A stretch of 64,000 nt of DNA from Halococcus sediminicola (GCF_000755245.1 NZ_BBMP01000007.1:349147-413146); one strand, 5' to 3'; positions 26,057 through 35,473 are shown, counted from the first letter of the stretch. Numbers and translations: made by a program. Notes: a model not told the origin generated them from the sequence alone.

Positions 26057-27361
26057 ATGCCGACGGACGTTTATTCGTCGGCCGGGATGGTCCAGTCAGT
26101 GCTCCCCCCGTTGCAGTTCGCCGCCCCGCTCGACAGTCCGGTGGCGCACATCGCCCTCGCCGGCGCGCTCGGGTTGTTCCTGGGACTCGAACGCGAGTGG
26201 TCGGACAAACCGGCTGGCGTTCGCACCTTCTCGCTCATCAGCCTGCTTGGGGCGGTCTTCACTATTCTCGGTTACGAGGAGTTGCTGGCGGTCGGCGGCG
26301 TGCTCGTCATCGTGCAGGGCACCGTGTTGGCGATACAGGGACTGGGCGACGAGGACCTCGGTCTGTCGCTCACTACATCAGTTTCGATGCTGGTCGCCTA
26401 CGGTGTCGGCGCGCTCACCGCCTCGGGGTTCGTCATCGAGAGCGTCACCGTCGCCGTCCTCTCCTCGCTCCTATTGGTGCTCAAGCGCGAACTCCACACG
26501 TTCGCGGGTGGTCTCTCCCGAGAGGAACTCCGCTCGACGACCGAGTTCGCCATCCTCGCGTTCGTCATCTACCCCCTCTTGCCGACCGGCGACGTCACGA
26601 TCGGCTCCGGCCGACTGGGAGTCGAGATCGAACCGCGCGTCGTCTGGCTGATGGTGGTCGCGGTCGCCGCCATCGGTATCGTCAACTACGCCATCGTCAG
26701 GAACTACGGCGGCCGGGGCATCGCCGTCACGGGCTTCTTCGGGGGACTGGCCTCCTCGACGGCCGTCGTGGGCACGATGTTGGAGTCGGTGCGCCAGCAC
26801 CCCTCGACGACCTCGTATGCGGTTGCGGCCGTGTTGCTCGCCGACGCGGCGATGGCGCTTCGCAACCTCGCTATCGTGCTCGCGTTCACCCTGCCGAACG
26901 TGCTCGTTGGCGCGCTCGTCCCGCTCGCGGTGGTCGTCGTCGGCAGCGTCGCCGTCGCCGCCGTCACCGCCGATTGGGATACACCCGTCGAGATGGACCT
27001 CGATAGCCCCTTCTCGCTGCGCAACGTGCTCGCCTTCGGCGCGATGTTCGCGGTCGTGGTGCTCGCGGGCGGGGTCGCCCAATCCGAACTCGGCGCGGTG
27101 GGGTTCTACGTGACCGCGGTCATCTCGGGGCTCGTATCGAGCGCCGGCGCGACCGCGTCGGCCGTGTCGCTCTATCGCACGGGGAGTCTGGCCGGCGAGA
27201 CCGCCGTCGTCGCCGTGTTGCTCGCCACCGCGTCGAGCATCGTCGTCAAGGCCGCGCTCACCATCGTCGGGCCGAGCCGTCGGTTCGCCACCCGTGTCGC
27301 GCTCTGGAGTGCCGTCCTCCTGGTCGCCTCGCTCGTGTCGGCGGTGCTCGTGACGCTGTGA
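26057..27361 (+). CDS. MgtC/SapB-DUF4010 family multi-pass membrane protein
   Basis: 434 aa, about twelve hydrophobic helices. The N-terminal 'LGLFLGLEREWSDKPAGVRT' segment is the MgtC/SapB signature and the rest matches the DUF4010 extension ('FGGLASSTAVVGTML', 'SGLVSSAGATASAVSLY'). Members are linked to magnesium or divalent-metal homeostasis but transport is unproven. It follows the enolase-like gene by 12 bases, so probably co-transcribed. ATG 26087 is a possible alternative start. Confidence 0.82.
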   Translation: MPTDVYSSAGMVQSVLPPLQFAAPLDSPVAHIALAGALGLFLGLEREWSDKPAGVRTFSLISLLGAVFTILGYEELLAVGGVLVIVQGTVLAIQGLGDEDLGLSLTTSVSMLVAYGVGALTASGFVIESVTVAVLSSLLLVLKRELHTFAGGLSREELRSTTEFAILAFVIYPLLPTGDVTIGSGRLGVEIEPRVVWLMVVAVAAIGIVNYAIVRNYGGRGIAVTGFFGGLASSTAVVGTMLESVRQHPSTTSYAVAAVLLADAAMALRNLAIVLAFTLPNVLVGALVPLAVVVVGSVAVAAVTADWDTPVEMDLDSPFSLRNVLAFGAMFAVVVLAGGVAQSELGAVGFYVTAVISGLVSSAGATASAVSLYRTGSLAGETAVVAVLLATASSIVVKAALTIVGPSRRFATRVALWSAVLLVASLVSAVLVTL

Positions 27362-27408
27362 GTGAAAATACCGAAACCGCTTTGCGCGCGTCGCGTGCAT
27401 CGTGGGCC

Positions 27409-28449
27409 ATGCAGGCAGTCCAACTCACCGAACACGGCGACCGCGACGTCATCGAGTACGGCGATTTCCCCGACCCCGAGCCGGGAAAGGACGAGGCGCT
27501 CATCGACGTGAAGGCCGGTGCGTTGAACCACCTCGATATCTTCACGCGTCGTGGGCTACCGGGCGTCGATTTGGAGATGCCCCACATTCCGGGGAGTGAC
27601 GCCGCGGGCGTCGTCGAGGAAGTGGGCGAGGACGTCACGCGCGTCGAACCCGGCGACCGCGTGGCGGTCACGGCGGGCATCTCGTGTGGCGAGTGCGAGT
27701 TCTGTCGCCACGGCGAGCACTCGCTCTGTGAGAGCTATCACCTCATCGGCGAGCACGTTCGGGGAGTACACGCAGAGCAGGCGGCCGTGCCCGCGGCGAA
27801 TCTCGTCCCCGTTCCCGACGACGTGGACTGGGAGACCGCGGCGGCCGCGCCCCTGACCTTCCAGACCGCGTGGCGCATGCTGATGACCCGCGCCGACCTC
27901 GAAGCCGGCGAATCCGTCCTGGTACTGGGTGCCTCCGGGGGAGTGGGGCAGGCCGCAGTACAAATCGCCGACTACGCCGGTGCGGAGGTCTACGCGACCG
28001 CGAGCACCGACGAGAAGTTGGAATACGCCGCCGAGTGCGGGGCCGACCACACCATCAACTACGCCGAAAACGACTTCGCAAGCGAGATGCGCGAGGCCAC
28101 CGACGGCCGCGGCGTCGACGTCGTGGTCGACTATGTGGGGCCGGCGACGTGGGAGGACTCCATCAAATGTCTCGCCAAGGGCGGGCGGCTCGTGACCTGC
28201 GGGGCGACCACCGGACCGAAAGCCGAGACCAACATCAACCGCGTCTTCTGGAAACAGGTCGACATTCTCGGGTCGACGATGGCTACCCTCGGCGAGGTTG
28301 ACGACGTGCTCTCGCTCGTGTGGGATGGGACTTTCGAGCCACGCATCCGCGAAACGCTGCCGATGAGCGAGGCCGCCCGTGCCCACGAGATGCTCGAAGA
28401 GCGCGAGGGCTTCGGCAAGGTCGTCGTGGTGCCCGACAGCGAGCGCTGA
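27409..28449 (+). CDS. zinc-type alcohol dehydrogenase / quinone oxidoreductase family
   Basis: 346 aa MDR. The GroES-like N-domain has 'GALNHLDIFTRRGLPG', the structural zinc four-Cys loop 'CGECEFCRHGEHSLC', and the Rossmann domain 'VLVLGASGGVGQAAVQIA'. The usual first catalytic-zinc Cys in 'xxCGSD' is replaced by the 'NHLD' pattern seen in quinone-oxidoreductase-like members, so it may keep the structural zinc only. Reversible NAD(P)-linked oxidation of an unknown substrate. ATG 27409 gives 'MQAVQLTEHGD', the normal start; a GTG 17 codons upstream is unlikely. Confidence 0.85.
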   Translation: MQAVQLTEHGDRDVIEYGDFPDPEPGKDEALIDVKAGALNHLDIFTRRGLPGVDLEMPHIPGSDAAGVVEEVGEDVTRVEPGDRVAVTAGISCGECEFCRHGEHSLCESYHLIGEHVRGVHAEQAAVPAANLVPVPDDVDWETAAAAPLTFQTAWRMLMTRADLEAGESVLVLGASGGVGQAAVQIADYAGAEVYATASTDEKLEYAAECGADHTINYAENDFASEMREATDGRGVDVVVDYVGPATWEDSIKCLAKGGRLVTCGATTGPKAETNINRVFWKQVDILGSTMATLGEVDDVLSLVWDGTFEPRIRETLPMSEAARAHEMLEEREGFGKVVVVPDSER

Positions 28450-28451
28450 CC

Positions 28452-30359
28452 TTACTGTTCGGCGGCGAAATCGGCCGTGGTCAGCACGTCCAGTCCCCGC
28501 GACTCGACCCTGTCGAGCAGACGGCGGAAGTCGGACGCCGGCAGTCGGGAGCCACCGAGACCGTGGGCCATCAGCACGCAGACGGTATCAGTCTTGTAGG
28601 CGTGGTCGATTGCGTCCAGCGCGTTCTCGACGTCGTCGGTGTTGACGCGCGGCACCCAACTCGCCTCGGTGAGAGTCCCATTGGAAACGGACGAGCCGCC
28701 GCCGAACGAGAGGTCGAAGTAGTCGCCGGCGATGTTCAGCGCATCCGCGTCGAAATCGCCGAACGGCCAGACGAGCGTGTTGGCTCCCCGGCCGCTGGTG
28801 TTGTCGAGGAGCCACTGTTTCGTCTCGCGCATCTCCCGTTCGGCCTCGTCGGCGGGAATCGACCCGAGACCGCCCGAGACCGACTCGCGCTGTGGGTGCG
28901 CTGCCCACGCCCAGCCCGCACTATCCATCTCGTCGATCTGGCTCTGTGTGAGTTTGTTCGAGTCGCCATCGACCACGCGAGGGATGATGGCGCTCGTCCC
29001 GGCCATGCCGCGATCGCTCATCATGTCGTACGCGACCGTGTAATCGGAGCGATTGGCGTCGTCGAAGACGAACAGGACGGCCCCGGAATCGCGTTTCGGG
29101 GTCGTTCTGATGTCGTCGACGTCGATTTCACACTCCTTGGCCCCGGTATAACAGGAGATGGAGAACTCGTTGATGTCGGCCATGTCGGGTGTTCCAGACC
29201 ACGCCGACGGACCGAGACCGATGCGAACCCAGCCGTGTTTTTCCGAGAGATAGCGGGTCGTGGTCTGGAACTCCGAGCCGTCGCCGGCAGCGAGTTCGAC
29301 GCGCAGCGTCTCGTTCGAGACGTCCCGGAGCCTGACGGCCATCGAGAGGTCGCGGTACGCGAAGTTGTCGCTCGACGTCCGCGTGGTCATCTCCACCCGA
29401 TCGTTGTCGCCCTCCGAGATCAGCGTCGCGGAACCGGAATCGTTCGGCGGGTCCTGCCAGTCCGCTCCGCTCTCGACGCGGCCGGAGACGGCCTCCCAGC
29501 CCCTCGAACCGTCTTCGAAGTTCTCGTAGGTGGTTCCCTTCTCGTGACTGCGAGCGCGGGCGTTGTAGCCGAGTTCGAGGTCGGCGTTCGAAGCAGCACC
29601 GTCGCCACCATCACCGCCGCCGGAGCCGCCACCGTTGGAATAGCGGAACTCGCTCTCAGGGCGGCGACCGACGTGTGCCGGTTGGCCATTGAGATAGGCG
29701 TTGATACGCCCATCCAGCGAGAACGCTTCGAGGTCGCCGTCGAACAGGTATGCGTCTCGACCATCCCCGCTGATTGCACCTTCGGCGTGTGTCCCGTCGA
29801 TGCGATCCTTTCCGCCGATACCTTCGTGAGCAGCGAGGTTGCTCCCCACGTCGAACGCATACCGAGTGTAGGGTCCGGTGGCAAGAATCTCGAACAGATA
29901 ATCCGGCCGCCGGCCGACGTGCGCGGGGCCGCCGTCGAGGTCGACGTCGATACGGCCGTCGAACGTGAACGCAATGAGGTCGCCCGTAAACGTGTAGACG
30001 TCGGTCCCGCCGTCGGCGACCGCGCCGTGGGCGTAGTGGCCGTCGGCTTCGTCGATGCCCCCGATGCCGCGCTCGGGACGCACTTCGCCCGAGACGGCGA
30101 ACGAGTAGGAGGTGTAGTTGGCAACGCCGACGATTTCGAGCGTGTGTCGTGCTGCTGTCGCCGTTCCAACCGAGCCGAGACCGACGACCGTGGCACCAGC
30201 GGCGGCGAGATACGTGCGCCGGGAGAGTTTTCTCCTCCGACCATCCGGCGACTGATGGTCGTTCGTCCTGATATTGTCCTCGGCTAAATCATTCGATAGG
30301 GCATCAGATGTCCCCTTCTTCGAAGTATCATCGTCTTCAGCGAACGAATTGTCAGACAC
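28452..30359 (-). CDS. Tat-exported polysaccharide-deacetylase-like protein with duplicated N-domain
   Basis: 635 aa. A twin-arginine signal ('SRRTYLAAAGATVVG') is followed by two copies of an 85-residue module, each ending 'PAHVGRRP' and containing 'GIGG' and 'DGRI' marks, a Gly/Asp hinge, a beta-rich carbohydrate-binding-like region, and a C-terminal NodB-like domain: 'LFVFDDANRSDYTVAYDM', 'AAHPQRES', 'TLVWPFGDFDADAL', 'VCVLMAHGLGG'. The His/Asp set is somewhat divergent, so activity on a sugar is inferred. Start taken as GTG 30359 because a TATA box at 30386-30392 lies about 30 bases upstream; GTG 30398 overlaps that box. Confidence 0.7.
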   Translation of the reverse strand: MSDNSFAEDDDTSKKGTSDALSNDLAEDNIRTNDHQSPDGRRRKLSRRTYLAAAGATVVGLGSVGTATAARHTLEIVGVANYTSYSFAVSGEVRPERGIGGIDEADGHYAHGAVADGGTDVYTFTGDLIAFTFDGRIDVDLDGGPAHVGRRPDYLFEILATGPYTRYAFDVGSNLAAHEGIGGKDRIDGTHAEGAISGDGRDAYLFDGDLEAFSLDGRINAYLNGQPAHVGRRPESEFRYSNGGGSGGGDGGDGAASNADLELGYNARARSHEKGTTYENFEDGSRGWEAVSGRVESGADWQDPPNDSGSATLISEGDNDRVEMTTRTSSDNFAYRDLSMAVRLRDVSNETLRVELAAGDGSEFQTTTRYLSEKHGWVRIGLGPSAWSGTPDMADINEFSISCYTGAKECEIDVDDIRTTPKRDSGAVLFVFDDANRSDYTVAYDMMSDRGMAGTSAIIPRVVDGDSNKLTQSQIDEMDSAGWAWAAHPQRESVSGGLGSIPADEAEREMRETKQWLLDNTSGRGANTLVWPFGDFDADALNIAGDYFDLSFGGGSSVSNGTLTEASWVPRVNTDDVENALDAIDHAYKTDTVCVLMAHGLGGSRLPASDFRRLLDRVESRGLDVLTTADFAAEQ

Positions 30360-30385
30360 AATATAAAACACGTCCACCGTCCGGT

Positions 30386-30392
30386 TATAAAT
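30386..30392 (-). promoter_or_regulatory. TATA box of the deacetylase gene
   Basis: The minus strand reads TTTATAA here, centred about 30 bases from the GTG at 30359, predicting an almost leaderless transcript. This is what decides the start of that gene. Confidence 0.45.
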
Positions 30393-30638
30393 GTACACTA
30401 GTTGTTTAACCTAACCGCTCAAGACGGGCCATCGAACGGGCTATCAGTAGTATGGGGTTGTCGGGTGGATCGAATCGGTGCTCCGACCGCCGTGGGATTT
30501 CGTCCGATCGGGACGTGCGGTGATGACGAACCGTCGGCCACTCGGACGGGAGTCGTCTATCCGTTCGGAACGGCCGAAAGATCGCCTCGTGTTCGTGTCA
30601 TCTAGTAGACTTTTCGAGCCGTTCTCGTGTCTGAAATC

Positions 30639-30651
30639 ACTACTTGGTAGT
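30639..30651. promoter_or_regulatory. short palindrome upstream of alkaline phosphatase
   Basis: ACTAC-TTG-GTAGT is a perfect 5-bp inverted repeat located 36-48 bases before the phosphatase ATG, just upstream of where the core TATA would fall. Such positions suit an operator or activator site. The rest of the 30360-30686 gap shows no gene. Whether it responds to phosphate is a guess. Confidence 0.3.
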
Positions 30652-30686
30652 AAGTTTCATGGTGCCGGTGGTCGCGCTTTTGCTCG

Positions 30687-32156
30687 ATGTCCGAGAAACC
30701 AACGACGAAGGGAACGAGCGGCACCGACGAGGAGATCGAAGGACCGAACACGACGCGCCGAACCTTCCTCAAGGGGTCGAGCGCGGCGGCCGGCATCGCG
30801 GCGCTCGGAATGGAGGGAACGAAACCGGCGAACGCGAACGACACGGACGAAACCGACGACGAAAACGATGGGGACGACGGGCCGACGAACGTCATCCTGT
30901 TCATCGGCGACGGACAGGGCCGTGCACAGCTCGATCTGGGACGGTATCTGAAGGCCTATCGAGAGGGCTCCGAGACGTTCCCGCTGAACGTCGCCGACGC
31001 CACGTACAACGTCGATCGCCACGACGCCCACGGCTCGGCGACCACCTTCCCGGACGACCCCGAGGAGTTCGTCGCCGACTCGGCCTCGACCGCGACGGCG
31101 ATCGCGACCGGCCACAAGACCTACAACGGTGCGATCGGCGGCGTCGAGAACGATGCAGGCGAGTTCGTGCCCAAGAAGACGGTGTTGGAGGGGGCCCGCG
31201 ACATGGGCTACGCCGTCGGCCTGGTCACCACGGCGCGGATGACACACGCGACGCCGGCGTCGTTCGCCAGCCACGTCCCCGACAGGGGCGAAGAAGAGGA
31301 GATCGCCAAACAGTACGTCCGCGACGGCGGCGTGGACGTCCTCTTCGGCGGCGCGCGCTCGTACTTCCTGCCCGACGGCCGCGAGACCGACGATGCGGAC
31401 CTCGTCGCCGAAGCCAAGCGCAACGGCTACCAATATCTCACGACCGAAAGCGACCTCGAATCGCTCGACAGCGCCCCGGCGCTCGGGCTGTTCAGCGAGT
31501 CCGACCACCTGAACTACACGCTCGACAGACAGGACAGCGACGACACGACCCAGCCCGGACTCGGCGCGATGGCCGAGAAGGCGATCGACCTTCTCGAAGC
31601 CCGTGGCGGCCGGAAGGGCTTCTTCCTCATGGTCGAGGCCGGTCGCATCGACCACGCGGGCCACGCGAACTACCCGGTCGTCGCCCACGAACAGCTCGAA
31701 GCCGACGACGTGGTCGGCCGACTGCTCGATTACGCCGCAGACTCCCACGGCGAGACGTCGGTCATCACGACCGCCGACCACGAGACGGGCGGTCTCTCGC
31801 TCGGCTCCGGGGGACCCTACGACGTGAACTTCGACGTCTTAGATGGACTGGAGGCGAGCACCGACGCGCTCGTACCGCTGGTCGAGGAGGCCGAATCGCG
31901 CGATGAGGTGGCATCCATCATGCAAGAGGAGGCGGGCATCGACCTGCTCGACACCGAACTCGACGAACTGCGGGCGTACAACACGCCAGTCGCCGAAATC
32001 CTTAACCACCGGATACGCCTCGGCTGGACGTCGACCGGCCACACCGCCGAGAACGTTCCGACCTTCGCCACCGGCCCGAACGCCGAGTTCTTCGACGGCA
32101 CCGTCGACAACACCGACATCGCCGGCGCGATACGCGAGCGGCTGAACGGGGACTGA
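30687..32156 (+). CDS. Tat-exported alkaline phosphatase (PhoA family)
   Basis: 489 aa. A twin-arginine signal 'NTTRRTFLKGSSAAAG' leads to the PhoA core: 'VILFIGDGQGRAQ' (metal Asp), nucleophile Ser in 'DSASTATAIATG', 'TTARMTHATPASFASH', 'VEAGRIDHAGHAN' and 'TTADHETGGLSLG', i.e. the full two-zinc, one-Mg set. It releases phosphate from organic esters outside the cell. It stands alone in its orientation next to the divergent deacetylase; an acidic Asp/Glu spacer follows the signal peptide. Confidence 0.93.
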   Translation: MSEKPTTKGTSGTDEEIEGPNTTRRTFLKGSSAAAGIAALGMEGTKPANANDTDETDDENDGDDGPTNVILFIGDGQGRAQLDLGRYLKAYREGSETFPLNVADATYNVDRHDAHGSATTFPDDPEEFVADSASTATAIATGHKTYNGAIGGVENDAGEFVPKKTVLEGARDMGYAVGLVTTARMTHATPASFASHVPDRGEEEEIAKQYVRDGGVDVLFGGARSYFLPDGRETDDADLVAEAKRNGYQYLTTESDLESLDSAPALGLFSESDHLNYTLDRQDSDDTTQPGLGAMAEKAIDLLEARGGRKGFFLMVEAGRIDHAGHANYPVVAHEQLEADDVVGRLLDYAADSHGETSVITTADHETGGLSLGSGGPYDVNFDVLDGLEASTDALVPLVEEAESRDEVASIMQEEAGIDLLDTELDELRAYNTPVAEILNHRIRLGWTSTGHTAENVPTFATGPNAEFFDGTVDNTDIAGAIRERLNGD

Positions 32157-32273
32157 TCCGCTCTTCTTGTTCGGTGGCTCTGTTTAAACTATAGAAAATC
32201 GATAGATACGCCGTGCGAGATACAGAGCGTGCATCCATCACACTGGGTTCAATCCTACCGACCTCTGGTAGCT

Positions 32274-32283
32274 CCCCCCCCCC
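32274..32283 (+). repeat. C10 homopolymer upstream of MFS promoter
   Basis: Ten consecutive C residues lie about 10 bases upstream of the TATA-like box (about 32294-32301) that serves the MFS gene at 32325. Homopolymers this long are rare in the window and prone to slippage, which here would change promoter-upstream spacing rather than a reading frame. Confidence 0.6.
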
Positions 32284-32324
32284 TCATCGATAGTAGTTTA
32301 TGTGTTCTGAGAGAATACCTGGGT

Positions 32325-33656
32325 ATGGCCCAAGAGCAGGCCGAAGCCGCAGGGCCCATCGACGCGTTCCGGCAGTTTTTCGCCCTCCAGCGGGACGTGC
32401 TGGTGCTCTCGTTGGCGATGTTTGCGTTCAGCCTCGGCTTTCAGATGACGAGTCGATACCTCCCAGAGTACATAGTTGCGCTCGGGGCATCGGGTTTCGT
32501 CGTCGGTCTGTTCGGAACCTTCGGGAATCTCATCTCTGCGGTCTATCCGTATCCTGGTGGGGCGGTCTCTGACCGAATCGGCTCGCGGTACGCCCTCACG
32601 GTCTTCGGAGTGCTTTCGACCGTCGGGTTTGCCTTCTGGTTGCTTGCCCCCGAGCTTGGAACGATCACGATCGCCGGGATGGCGATCCGACCGTGGGTAT
32701 GGATTTTCGTCGGCCTGTTTCTCGCACAGGCCTGGAAGTCCTTCGGACTCGGGGCCACCTTCGCGGTCGTCAAACAGGCGACCGATCCCTCGCGGCTGGC
32801 TGCGGGCTTTGCAAGCACCGAGACGTTCCGACGGGTCGCGTTCCTCATCGGACCGGTTCTGGCAGCCATCATGATTGGATTTCATCCCGAGTTTACGGTG
32901 AGTTTCCAGTACGTCCTCGGTGTAGCAGTCGTGTTCGGTGTTCTGGGAACGGTCGTCCAGCATTTTCTCTACGACGCGAGCGAGGATACAATCGGTAACT
33001 CCTTTGCGGGGATCGAGCAGATTCGACGGGACCTCCGCGAGATGCCTGAGGAACTTCGCCCGCTGTTGGTGGGTGATACACTCGTTCGCTTCGCCAACGG
33101 GATGGTCTACGTGTTCTTCGTGCTCGTGGTCACTCGGTTCCTTCAGGTCGGCTGGGAAACCACCATCTCACTCGGCGGGTTCTCCTACGGTGTTGATCTG
33201 TCGCCGGAGGCATTTTTCGGCTACCTGCTGGGCGTGGAGATGGTGGTCGCACTGTTGGTGATGGCTCCTGCGGCCAAGATTGCCGAGTACGTGGGACTCA
33301 AGCCCGTCGTAGCGCTCGGGTTTGCCGTCTACGCAATCGTCCCGGTCATCTTGATCAACGCGCCCGCGAATGCGGCAGCCTTGATCGTGGTATTCGCGTT
33401 TTCTGGTCTGCGGTTTGCAGGGCTCCCTTCACACAAGGCATTGATCGTCGGTCCCGCAGAACAGGGAGCCGGCGGACGTGTGGCCGGGTCGTACTACTTG
33501 CTGCGAAACACGGTCGTCATTCCGAGTGCTGCCCTTGGAGGCTATCTCTGGGAATTCGTCAATCCAGAGGTCGCCTTCACGATTGCAGCCGGGATTGGTG
33601 TAGTTGGGACTGGCTACTTCCTCGTATTCGGGAAAGAATTTGACGCATACCGGTAG
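32325..33656 (+). CDS. MFS transporter
   Basis: 443 aa, about twelve transmembrane helices. The loop 2-3 region 'GGAVSDRIGSRYALTVFG' is the MFS 'G-x-x-x-D-R-x-G-x-R' signature. Substrate not predictable; the family includes drug and metabolite antiporters. The start ATG 32325 ('MAQEQAEAAGP') sits about 27 bases from a TATA-like box (leaderless), so the longer frame from 32229 is not used. It is the last intact gene before the island boundary repeat at 33704. Confidence 0.85.
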   Translation: MAQEQAEAAGPIDAFRQFFALQRDVLVLSLAMFAFSLGFQMTSRYLPEYIVALGASGFVVGLFGTFGNLISAVYPYPGGAVSDRIGSRYALTVFGVLSTVGFAFWLLAPELGTITIAGMAIRPWVWIFVGLFLAQAWKSFGLGATFAVVKQATDPSRLAAGFASTETFRRVAFLIGPVLAAIMIGFHPEFTVSFQYVLGVAVVFGVLGTVVQHFLYDASEDTIGNSFAGIEQIRRDLREMPEELRPLLVGDTLVRFANGMVYVFFVLVVTRFLQVGWETTISLGGFSYGVDLSPEAFFGYLLGVEMVVALLVMAPAAKIAEYVGLKPVVALGFAVYAIVPVILINAPANAAALIVVFAFSGLRFAGLPSHKALIVGPAEQGAGGRVAGSYYLLRNTVVIPSAALGGYLWEFVNPEVAFTIAAGIGVVGTGYFLVFGKEFDAYR

Positions 33657-33703
33657 AACGAGCACTATGAGATATATATGAATAGAGACATTTCATGCTG
33701 CAA

Positions 33704-33782
33704 GATACGCGCCCTATATTCAGCAGAGTTTGTACGAACTGCCGACTTTCTGGCGGGAGCGGCGTGCTGGATCGAGAGGATG
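33704..33782 (+). repeat. left copy of 79-bp inverted island-flanking repeat
   Basis: This 79-bp stretch recurs in inverse orientation at 47246-47324 with one mismatch. It starts GATACGCGCC and ends CGAGAGGATG. In this copy an 8-bp hairpin TGCTGGAT/ATCCAGCA spans its right end. No convincing protein is encoded; several short frames cross it. The flanking 33657-33992 holds nothing else I can support. It is probably a remnant of an insertion sequence or integration event. Confidence 0.85.
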
Positions 33783-33992
33783 TATCCAGCACGGGCAGCA
33801 GCTGTCTCTTGCGCCCAAATCGAACTTCATGAGGCTTACCTGCCAGCTCTCCGGTCCCGAAAGGGCGGTTAGGGTTCACAAAGATGTTTATGCAGAGATG
33901 GAGAGATTGACCGCTCAACAGGACGATCAGATCAAGCATAAGCGATAGGCACGCCCTTACGATTATTACACTTGAAATTCAGTTGGGAGCAT

Positions 33993-34841
33993 ATGGACAC
34001 ACTGCGCCGAACTGCACGAAACCGGCCGGTTTTGAGCTTCCTTCTATTGAGTATCGGAATCTCGTGGCCGCTGTGGGGTGCACAGCTCGTCATACCACCT
34101 CAGAGGCTCGTTTCAGCTGGTTTGGGATTCGTCCCATTTTTCCTTGGATTTGTTCCCTATTTCGGCCCATTGATCGCTGCGGCAGCTCTCATCTGGCTTA
34201 CTGGTGGTGATCTCCGATCATGGGCGAGTCAGATCTGGCGATGGCGAGTCGCTCCACACTGGTATGGTTTCGCGCTGTTACTCCCAATGCTCTGCAGTGT
34301 CGGCATTGTAATCGCTTCGGCGTTATTCATCAACGCACCGTGGCGTATTCCATTTCGCGCCCCGCTAACCAATGGTCGATACATATTCGTCCTCGTCACT
34401 TTCGTTATCAACGCCATCGGTCTTGAGGCAGGGCTCCGTGGGTTCGCGCTTCCATGGGTCCTGCGGCGATTCAACGCGCTGGTCGCTAGCGTCATTCTCG
34501 GTGTCGCGTGGGCGGTCTGGAGTCTGCCGCAGTTGTTGTTCCCAGGTTCAATCCTCTCGGCATTGTCGATAGTCGTATACATCCCGGCGTTGGTCATTTT
34601 CTCGGTTCTCCTCACGTATATCTACAACAGCACGAATGGGAGCGTCTTGGCTGCCGCCGTACTCAGTGGCGGTATCCAAACCGGAGTCACCACATTGGGT
34701 GCTCCTACTCTCGCTATGCAACTCATCACACTGGCTGTCTGGGCGATTCCAGCACTTGCGATTGCTAATCTCTACGGAGAGGAACGACTCGCGGAGCGAC
34801 TTCCACCGACTGAAAATCTCGTCAATCCACTTGACGAATAG
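33993..34841 (+). CDS. CPBP/CAAX-protease-like membrane protein, catalytic motifs altered
   Basis: 282 aa, about eight transmembrane helices in the Abi/CPBP layout. The position of the family's Glu-Glu-x-x-x-Arg motif reads 'EAGLRGFALPWVL' (second Glu is Ala), and the 'WAVWSLPQLLF' segment has Ser where the family has the catalytic His of 'WHLP'. So it is likely inactive as a protease, or a derived paralogue. A TATA-like box about 27 bases before ATG 33993 supports that start and leaderless expression. First intact cargo gene of the island. Confidence 0.7.
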   Translation: MDTLRRTARNRPVLSFLLLSIGISWPLWGAQLVIPPQRLVSAGLGFVPFFLGFVPYFGPLIAAAALIWLTGGDLRSWASQIWRWRVAPHWYGFALLLPMLCSVGIVIASALFINAPWRIPFRAPLTNGRYIFVLVTFVINAIGLEAGLRGFALPWVLRRFNALVASVILGVAWAVWSLPQLLFPGSILSALSIVVYIPALVIFSVLLTYIYNSTNGSVLAAAVLSGGIQTGVTTLGAPTLAMQLITLAVWAIPALAIANLYGEERLAERLPPTENLVNPLDE

Positions 34842-34888
34842 GATCTTTCCAAGTCAGTATTATACAGCTGGCAGAGTGACCTCCTCGC

Positions 34889-35473
34889 ATGGTTGATATC
34901 GTCAAGCTACGCGCCGCGACATTCATCCCACTGACCTGGCTTGATTCGCCACGCAGAGGGGAAGAAACCATTCAGTTCCAAGGGGACGACCGTGGCTTCA
35001 CACCATATGCCGTCAACACTGGTCGCTCCCGTATCGAACAGGAAGTGGTGATCGACCTTTCTCGCCAGAAATGTCTAGAATACACGAATACTGGGCACTC
35101 AAAAGAGCGAATTGAGCAAGCAGATGGCAGTACAAAAGTCCGAACAGGGAAGGCTGACACATCCGCAATCACTGTAACTGATATCGATTGGAACAATGGA
35201 TGTGAACTCGTCATGAGCACAGAAGCAGCGAATCCATTAGTTGAGCACGCCCATCCAGTCAGCTACGAAGCACAGGCTACAGTCAATGCAGACGGCAGTA
35301 TCCGTCTTACAGGTAGCCATGATTCATTCCCTTGTTTCGAGTTCTACTCACAGACTGATTTTGGCTCTTTCAGTATACTCCACACGTACGACTATCGTGA
35401 AGAAGGTGGATCACCATTTGATCTCGAAGGACCTCCTGACTACGAGTTTGACGTACGGCTGAACGAAAGTTGA
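34889..35473 (+). CDS. protein of unknown function (possibly DUF3238-like)
   Basis: 194 aa, beta-rich, with 'TFIPLTWLDSP', 'FQGDDRGFTPYA' and 'SHDSFPCFEFYSQTD' segments; the first two recall the DUF3238 family. No signal peptide or membrane segment. A TATA box TATTATAC centred 27 bases before the ATG gives leaderless expression. AT-richer codon use than the core genes. No function proposed. Confidence 0.6.
   Translation: MVDIVKLRAATFIPLTWLDSPRRGEETIQFQGDDRGFTPYAVNTGRSRIEQEVVIDLSRQKCLEYTNTGHSKERIEQADGSTKVRTGKADTSAITVTDIDWNNGCELVMSTEAANPLVEHAHPVSYEAQATVNADGSIRLTGSHDSFPCFEFYSQTDFGSFSILHTYDYREEGGSPFDLEGPPDYEFDVRLNES

Noticed and set aside
28320..30287. A 655-codon open frame opposite the deacetylase gene
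   Set aside because: Antisense shadow; the minus strand has a Tat signal, repeat modules and NodB motifs.
32170..32230. Stretch around GGCTCTGTTTAAAC as an insertion-sequence end
   Set aside because: It recalls haloarchaeal IS termini but I find no partner end, no transposase and no target duplication.
33678..33948. Short open frames crossing the left 79-bp repeat
   Set aside because: Three overlapping frames are open at once, none shows a recognisable domain, and only the repeat part recurs elsewhere.
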